A program made the position numbers and the translations under genes. A model generated the notes under the pieces. The model had not been told where the DNA came from. It did not search any database and worked only from the letters and a program-made list of their open reading frames with translations. Below are positions 48,426-51,156 of a stretch of DNA of 51,156 nt, in pieces; positions within the stretch are counted from its first letter, which is position 1, and each line of letters opens with the position of its first letter. This DNA comes from Deltaproteobacteria bacterium (GTDB taxonomy: Bacteria > Myxococcota > JACRCW01), in contig JACRCW010000127.1 of the NCBI GenBank assembly GCA_016218805.1, positions 1-51,156 of the forward strand. The letters are read 5' to 3'.

Positions 48426-48737
48426 TCAGCCGCCCACGGTCCGGGTCTTCGGGTCAGCCCACCGCGCAAACTCACGGTGATGCAGGCTGGTGCGGAACTC
48501 CACAATCTCAAACGTGGCCGCGCCCTCCTGCACAAACGGGTCCGTCTGCAGCAGCGCCTCCAGGGCGTCACGCGTCAGCCCGCGGGCCAGGATGACTCCA
48601 CCGGTGCGCGGCAGCTGCCGGCCCGCGGCGGCAAAGGTGCCCGCGCGCAGGTGCGGCTCCAGGAACGCCACGTGGCGGTCCATGAGGCGGTCCACCTCGG
48701 CCAGTGGCTTGGTGTAGCGCAGCAGGACCACGAACAC
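48426..48737 (-). CDS. YCII-family protein
   Basis: The 103-aa protein starts VFVVLLRYTKPLAEVDRLMD at GTG 48737, with GAGGG 7 bases upstream. It follows the diguanylate cyclase by 10 bp and is probably co-transcribed. The YCII pattern is clear: HVAFLEPHLRAGTF (the family His), GGVILARGLTRDALEALLQT, DPFVQEGAATFEIVEFRTSL. Such ferredoxin-like-fold proteins are small enzymes or ligand-binding domains whose activity is mostly unknown. Confidence 0.85.
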   Translation of the reverse strand: MFVVLLRYTKPLAEVDRLMDRHVAFLEPHLRAGTFAAAGRQLPRTGGVILARGLTRDALEALLQTDPFVQEGAATFEIVEFRTSLHHREFARWADPKTRTVGG

Positions 48738-48747
48738 GGCGATGCCC

Positions 48748-49737
48748 TCAGCGGCCGGCTTCCACGCGGTTCTTGCCCGCGCGCTTGGCGGCATACATCG
48801 CCTCGTCGGCGCGGCGGATGACGTCGTCGCGCTTTTCACCGCCGCGGTGGGCGGCAACGCCGATGCTGACGGTGAGCCGGATGCTGGACGCGCCCACTGT
48901 CAGCGTCGCCGCCTCCACGCCCGCGCGCGCCCGCTCCGCCACGCGGATGGCGCGCGCCATCTCCAGGCCGGGCAGCACCAGCAGGAACTCTTCGCCGCCG
49001 TAGCGGATGACGCCGTCACCCACGCGCAGCAGCCCGGAGAGGACCAGCGCCACGCGCCGCAGCGCCTCATCACCCACGGCGTGGCCGTAGCGGTCATTGA
49101 CCTGCTTGAAGTCATCCAGGTCCACCATGATGACGGACACCGGTTCCCCGTCATTGGCGCGCGGCAGCCCCTCCGGGAGCACCAGGTCCAGGCCGCGCCG
49201 GTTCAGCGCCCCGGTCAACGGGTCCACCTGGGACAGGCGCGCCAGCCGCGCCAGTTCCACCTGCGGCGCGCAGATGCCCGCCAGCAGCTCCAGCACGTCC
49301 TGGTCCTCGTCAGAAAAGTGCCCCAGCTCCGGGTGCACCGCGGACAGCACGCCTACGCACACGCGCCCGCTCACCAGCGGCACGCCCAGGAAGCTGCCAA
49401 TGGCCGCCTTCTGGTCCGGGCGCTTGAGGAACCGCGGGTCCTTCTCCGCGTCCCCCAGGCGCAGCGGCTCCAGCTGGCGCGCCACCCAGCCCACCAGACC
49501 CTGCCCCAGTTCAAACTCGCCCAGCGCGTTTTCATGCAGCGGCTCACCCGCGCGCACGGTGGCAATCAGCTTCTGACCGGTGGGGTCCAACAGGCGCACG
49601 CTGGCGCGCTCCACGCCCAGCACGCGCGCCGCTGTGTCCGCAATGGCCTGCAGCATCTGCTCCAGGGTCAACGGCTGCTGGAGCCGCCGGGTGAGCCCGG
49701 ACAGCTCGCGGATCTGCGTCCCGTTCATGGCATTCAC
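48748..49737 (-). CDS. GAF-GGDEF diguanylate cyclase
   Basis: The 329-aa cytoplasmic enzyme makes cyclic di-GMP. A GAF domain (about 20-165, with IADTAARVLGVERASVRLLD and AAIGSFLGVPLVSGRVCVGV) precedes a GGDEF domain. VDLDDFKQVNDRYGHAVGDE is the substrate/metal-site segment, RYGGEEF the active site (about residue 250), and RVGD five residues upstream the inhibitory RxxD site, so feedback inhibition is likely. ADEAMYAAKRAGKNRVEAG closes the domain. The start is GTG 49737 (GAGG upstream); ATG 49728 is a close alternative. The GAF ligand is unknown. Confidence 0.93.
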   Translation of the reverse strand: MNAMNGTQIRELSGLTRRLQQPLTLEQMLQAIADTAARVLGVERASVRLLDPTGQKLIATVRAGEPLHENALGEFELGQGLVGWVARQLEPLRLGDAEKDPRFLKRPDQKAAIGSFLGVPLVSGRVCVGVLSAVHPELGHFSDEDQDVLELLAGICAPQVELARLARLSQVDPLTGALNRRGLDLVLPEGLPRANDGEPVSVIMVDLDDFKQVNDRYGHAVGDEALRRVALVLSGLLRVGDGVIRYGGEEFLLVLPGLEMARAIRVAERARAGVEAATLTVGASSIRLTVSIGVAAHRGGEKRDDVIRRADEAMYAAKRAGKNRVEAGR

Positions 49738-49884
49738 CCTGGCCTCACGGCAGGAGTCTCCCCGGCCGGCGCCCGCCCGTGCAAGGCCAGTGCGGGTGTG
49801 AAGGCCGGCCCCGCAGGCGCGCGCGCTGGTTAAGGAAAGTCCTGGAAAACCCGTTCAACGGATTGCCTGCACGTCGCCGTCCGG

Positions 49885-50883
49885 TCAGGCGAACACGTCC
49901 TGCAAGGCCGCGGCGGAGACCAGCCGGCGCGCCCACTGCTCCACGTCCGCCGACCCGCCGCTGTCCACGCGCTGGGTGACCCACGCAGGCAACTCGCCGA
50001 ATCGTGCGCTGAGGAGGGTGAGCAGCAGCGCGCGCTGACCCTGCTGGACGCCCTGCTGGACGCCCTGCTGGAGGCCCTGTTGGAGGCCCTGTTGGCGTCC
50101 CTGCTCAATGAGTTGCTGGCCTGCGGTCACAATGGCCTCCTCCACCCGTGGGTCCAGCAGGGCGCGCGCCGTTTCCCGGAGGCTCACCACCGACACGCGG
50201 CTGCTGACTTGGATAATGTACCGCAGCACCACGGCCAACGCATCCGTGCCTGCCGGCGCGTGGACCACCTGCTGCAGAAGGTCCAGCCACTGGCCAATGA
50301 CCTGGTCCACGTCGCCGCGGGCGTGCTTGAGGGCCAGCAGCACCAGCGTGGGCAGTGAGGCCATGGCCCGCCGCCGGAGGTCATCGTCAGAGACGTGCCC
50401 CAGATCCTCCAGGATGAAGCGCAAGGACGGCAGGTGCGCGCGCGCTTCGCCGAGTGTCGCGGCATCCAGGTCCAGCGCGGCGTGCAGGTCCGTGGGGGCG
50501 TGCCACCGGTCCGTGCCGTGGAAGAGGACCACCGGGAGGACGGCGGGCACCCGGGTGGCATCCGCATGGTCGGCCAGCCAGCGGTCCCAGGCGCGCACGG
50601 CATAGCGCAGCAGGCGCAGCGCCATCAGCGGGTCCTCGCTGCTCTGGTGCTCGAACAGCACGTAGAGCAGCGCGGAACCCCCGCCCAGCGTGGTGACGCG
50701 GAACAACAGGTCGCTGTGGCGGGAGGCGAGCTCCTTGTCCACAAAGCTCCCGGGTTCCTGTGCCAGCGACGACCAGTCCAGCCGGGCGGAAAGGCCCGCG
50801 GGAAGAACGGTGCGCAGCACGTCCGCCGCCCGGTCAGGCTGCGAAAACGTCCACTTGAACAGCGCATCGTGCGGGTTGGCCAC
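49885..50883 (-). CDS. Rpn-family putative transposase/recombination-promoting nuclease with QQG repeats
   Basis: The 332-aa protein starts at GTG 50883 (VANPHDALFKWTFSQPDRAA), the usual N-terminus of this PD-(D/E)XK nuclease-like family. The family core D...E.Q runs FVDKELASRHSDLLFRV and ALLYVLFEHQSSEDPLMALR. The C-terminal third is DUF4351-like, with a helical region of tandem QQGL/QQGV units (about 261-280) and ARFGELPAWVTQRVDSGG. A run of 12-bp DNA repeats encodes the QQG stretch. These genes sometimes act in transposition-like recombination or in phage defence. Function here is unknown. Confidence 0.82.
   Translation of the reverse strand: MANPHDALFKWTFSQPDRAADVLRTVLPAGLSARLDWSSLAQEPGSFVDKELASRHSDLLFRVTTLGGGSALLYVLFEHQSSEDPLMALRLLRYAVRAWDRWLADHADATRVPAVLPVVLFHGTDRWHAPTDLHAALDLDAATLGEARAHLPSLRFILEDLGHVSDDDLRRRAMASLPTLVLLALKHARGDVDQVIGQWLDLLQQVVHAPAGTDALAVVLRYIIQVSSRVSVVSLRETARALLDPRVEEAIVTAGQQLIEQGRQQGLQQGLQQGVQQGVQQGQRALLLTLLSARFGELPAWVTQRVDSGGSADVEQWARRLVSAAALQDVFA
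50039..50103 (-). repeat. 12-bp tandem repeats encoding QQG units
   Basis: Five copies of a unit like CCCTGCTGGACG follow one another (variants CTGTTGGAGG). They encode the Gln-Gln-Gly-Leu/Val stretch of the Rpn-type protein. Unit number could change by slippage without breaking the frame. Confidence 0.8.
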
Positions 50884-50926
50884 GGCCACCGTTCCCGGCC
50901 CGCCTGGGGCAGGACACCGCCATGAT

Positions 50927-51019
50927 TCAGCGGTGGAACAGCATCTCGCGGTACTTGGGATACGGCCACAGCGCGTCGTCAACCAGCGCCTCCAGCGTGT
51001 CCGCGTCCTTGCGCACCGC
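50927..51019 (-). pseudogene. glnN: C-terminal remnant of type III glutamine synthetase
   Basis: The minus-strand frame ends VRKDADTLEALVDDAL, then WPYPKYREMLFHR and a stop. The W-P-x-P-K-Y-R-E-M-L-F end is that of GlnN/GSIII. About 30 codons match; just upstream (above 51020) the frame reads Ser/Pro/Arg-rich sequence unlike that enzyme. The rest of the gene has been lost or displaced by other DNA reaching the window edge. Confidence 0.6.
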
Positions 51020-51095
51020 AGGGCGATCGCATTCTGGCTTGGGAACTTGAGAGGGGGGCTGCGTTCCGGAGGGCCGTGAGTCGAGGCAAGGGCGT

Positions 51096-51156
51096 GTGGC
51101 TCTGAAAAAGGTCAGCGGAAACGATCTGTTGCGTGCGAGGTCAAAGGCGAGTCCTC
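51096..51156 (+). CDS. Possible start of a gene running off the window
   Basis: GTG 51096 opens a frame (VALKKVSGNDLLRARSKASP) to the end, preceded by AAGGG. Composition here is less GC-rich. If real, it belongs to the DNA that truncated the glutamine synthetase gene. Confidence 0.25.
   Translation, partial: MALKKVSGNDLLRARSKASP

Overview
The window is very GC-rich, with strong G/C preference at third codon positions. The gene types suggest a Myxococcota (deltaproteobacterial) chromosome. Pointers are a Ser/Thr kinase with the HRD-x-S-P-x-N catalytic loop, PEGA-like tails on transmembrane kinases, a giant thrombospondin-type-3 lipoprotein, many large lipoproteins with carboxypeptidase-regulatory-like or propeller folds, and a glutamine synthetase III remnant. 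This lineage call is an inference from gene content. No tRNA, rRNA or CRISPR array was recognised.

Layout. 1-924: the tail of an unidentified reading frame, a gene-poor stretch and a 42-bp tandem repeat array. 925-6410 (minus): an overlapping operon lepA-lepB-hemE-hemG. 6519-7291: a small ribbon-helix-helix regulator with a palindrome inside its promoter, and a small Cys-rich lipoprotein. 7359-18639 (minus): a six-gene envelope block reading 1958-aa calcium-repeat lipoprotein, TonB-dependent receptor, TonB, ExbB, ExbD, ExbD. 18786-21713 (minus): a YkgJ-type Cys-cluster protein followed by a membrane Ser/Thr kinase. 21753-28871: a segment bracketed by a ~66-bp direct repeat, carrying a receptor-L-domain lipoprotein with AT-richer codons and a 1841-aa secreted protein (FG-GAP propeller, GxSxG hydrolase, C-type lectin, HYR repeats). 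28995-30161: Mrp/ApbC ATPase. 30397-30854 (minus): HicBA toxin-antitoxin pair. 31212-37322: a 2036-aa lipoprotein. 37411-37612: a decayed Cys-rich gene. 37624-38583: a BrnT-BrnA pair between two perfect 47-bp copies of the 3' end of the neighbouring gene. 38537-47676: lipoproteins, an isocitrate/isopropylmalate-type dehydrogenase, an Old-Yellow-Enzyme-like protein and a pseudokinase. 47687-50883 (minus): a lipoprotein, a YCII protein, a GAF-GGDEF diguanylate cyclase and an Rpn-type protein with QQG repeats. 50927-51156: the last ~30 codons of a type III glutamine synthetase, cut off by unrelated sequence.

How genes work together. The TonB/ExbB/ExbD/ExbD set sits directly behind its own receptor and a giant Ca-binding lipoprotein, so the block looks like one dedicated, energised outer-membrane uptake or surface system. 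Housekeeping genes (lepA, lepB, hemE, hemG, mrp) alternate with accessory islands. The two accessory segments bounded by direct repeats (21.75-28.87 kb and 37.62-38.58 kb) are the best candidates for acquired or mobile DNA. The 1841-aa hydrolase-lectin protein with its L-domain partner is the most unusual gene pair.
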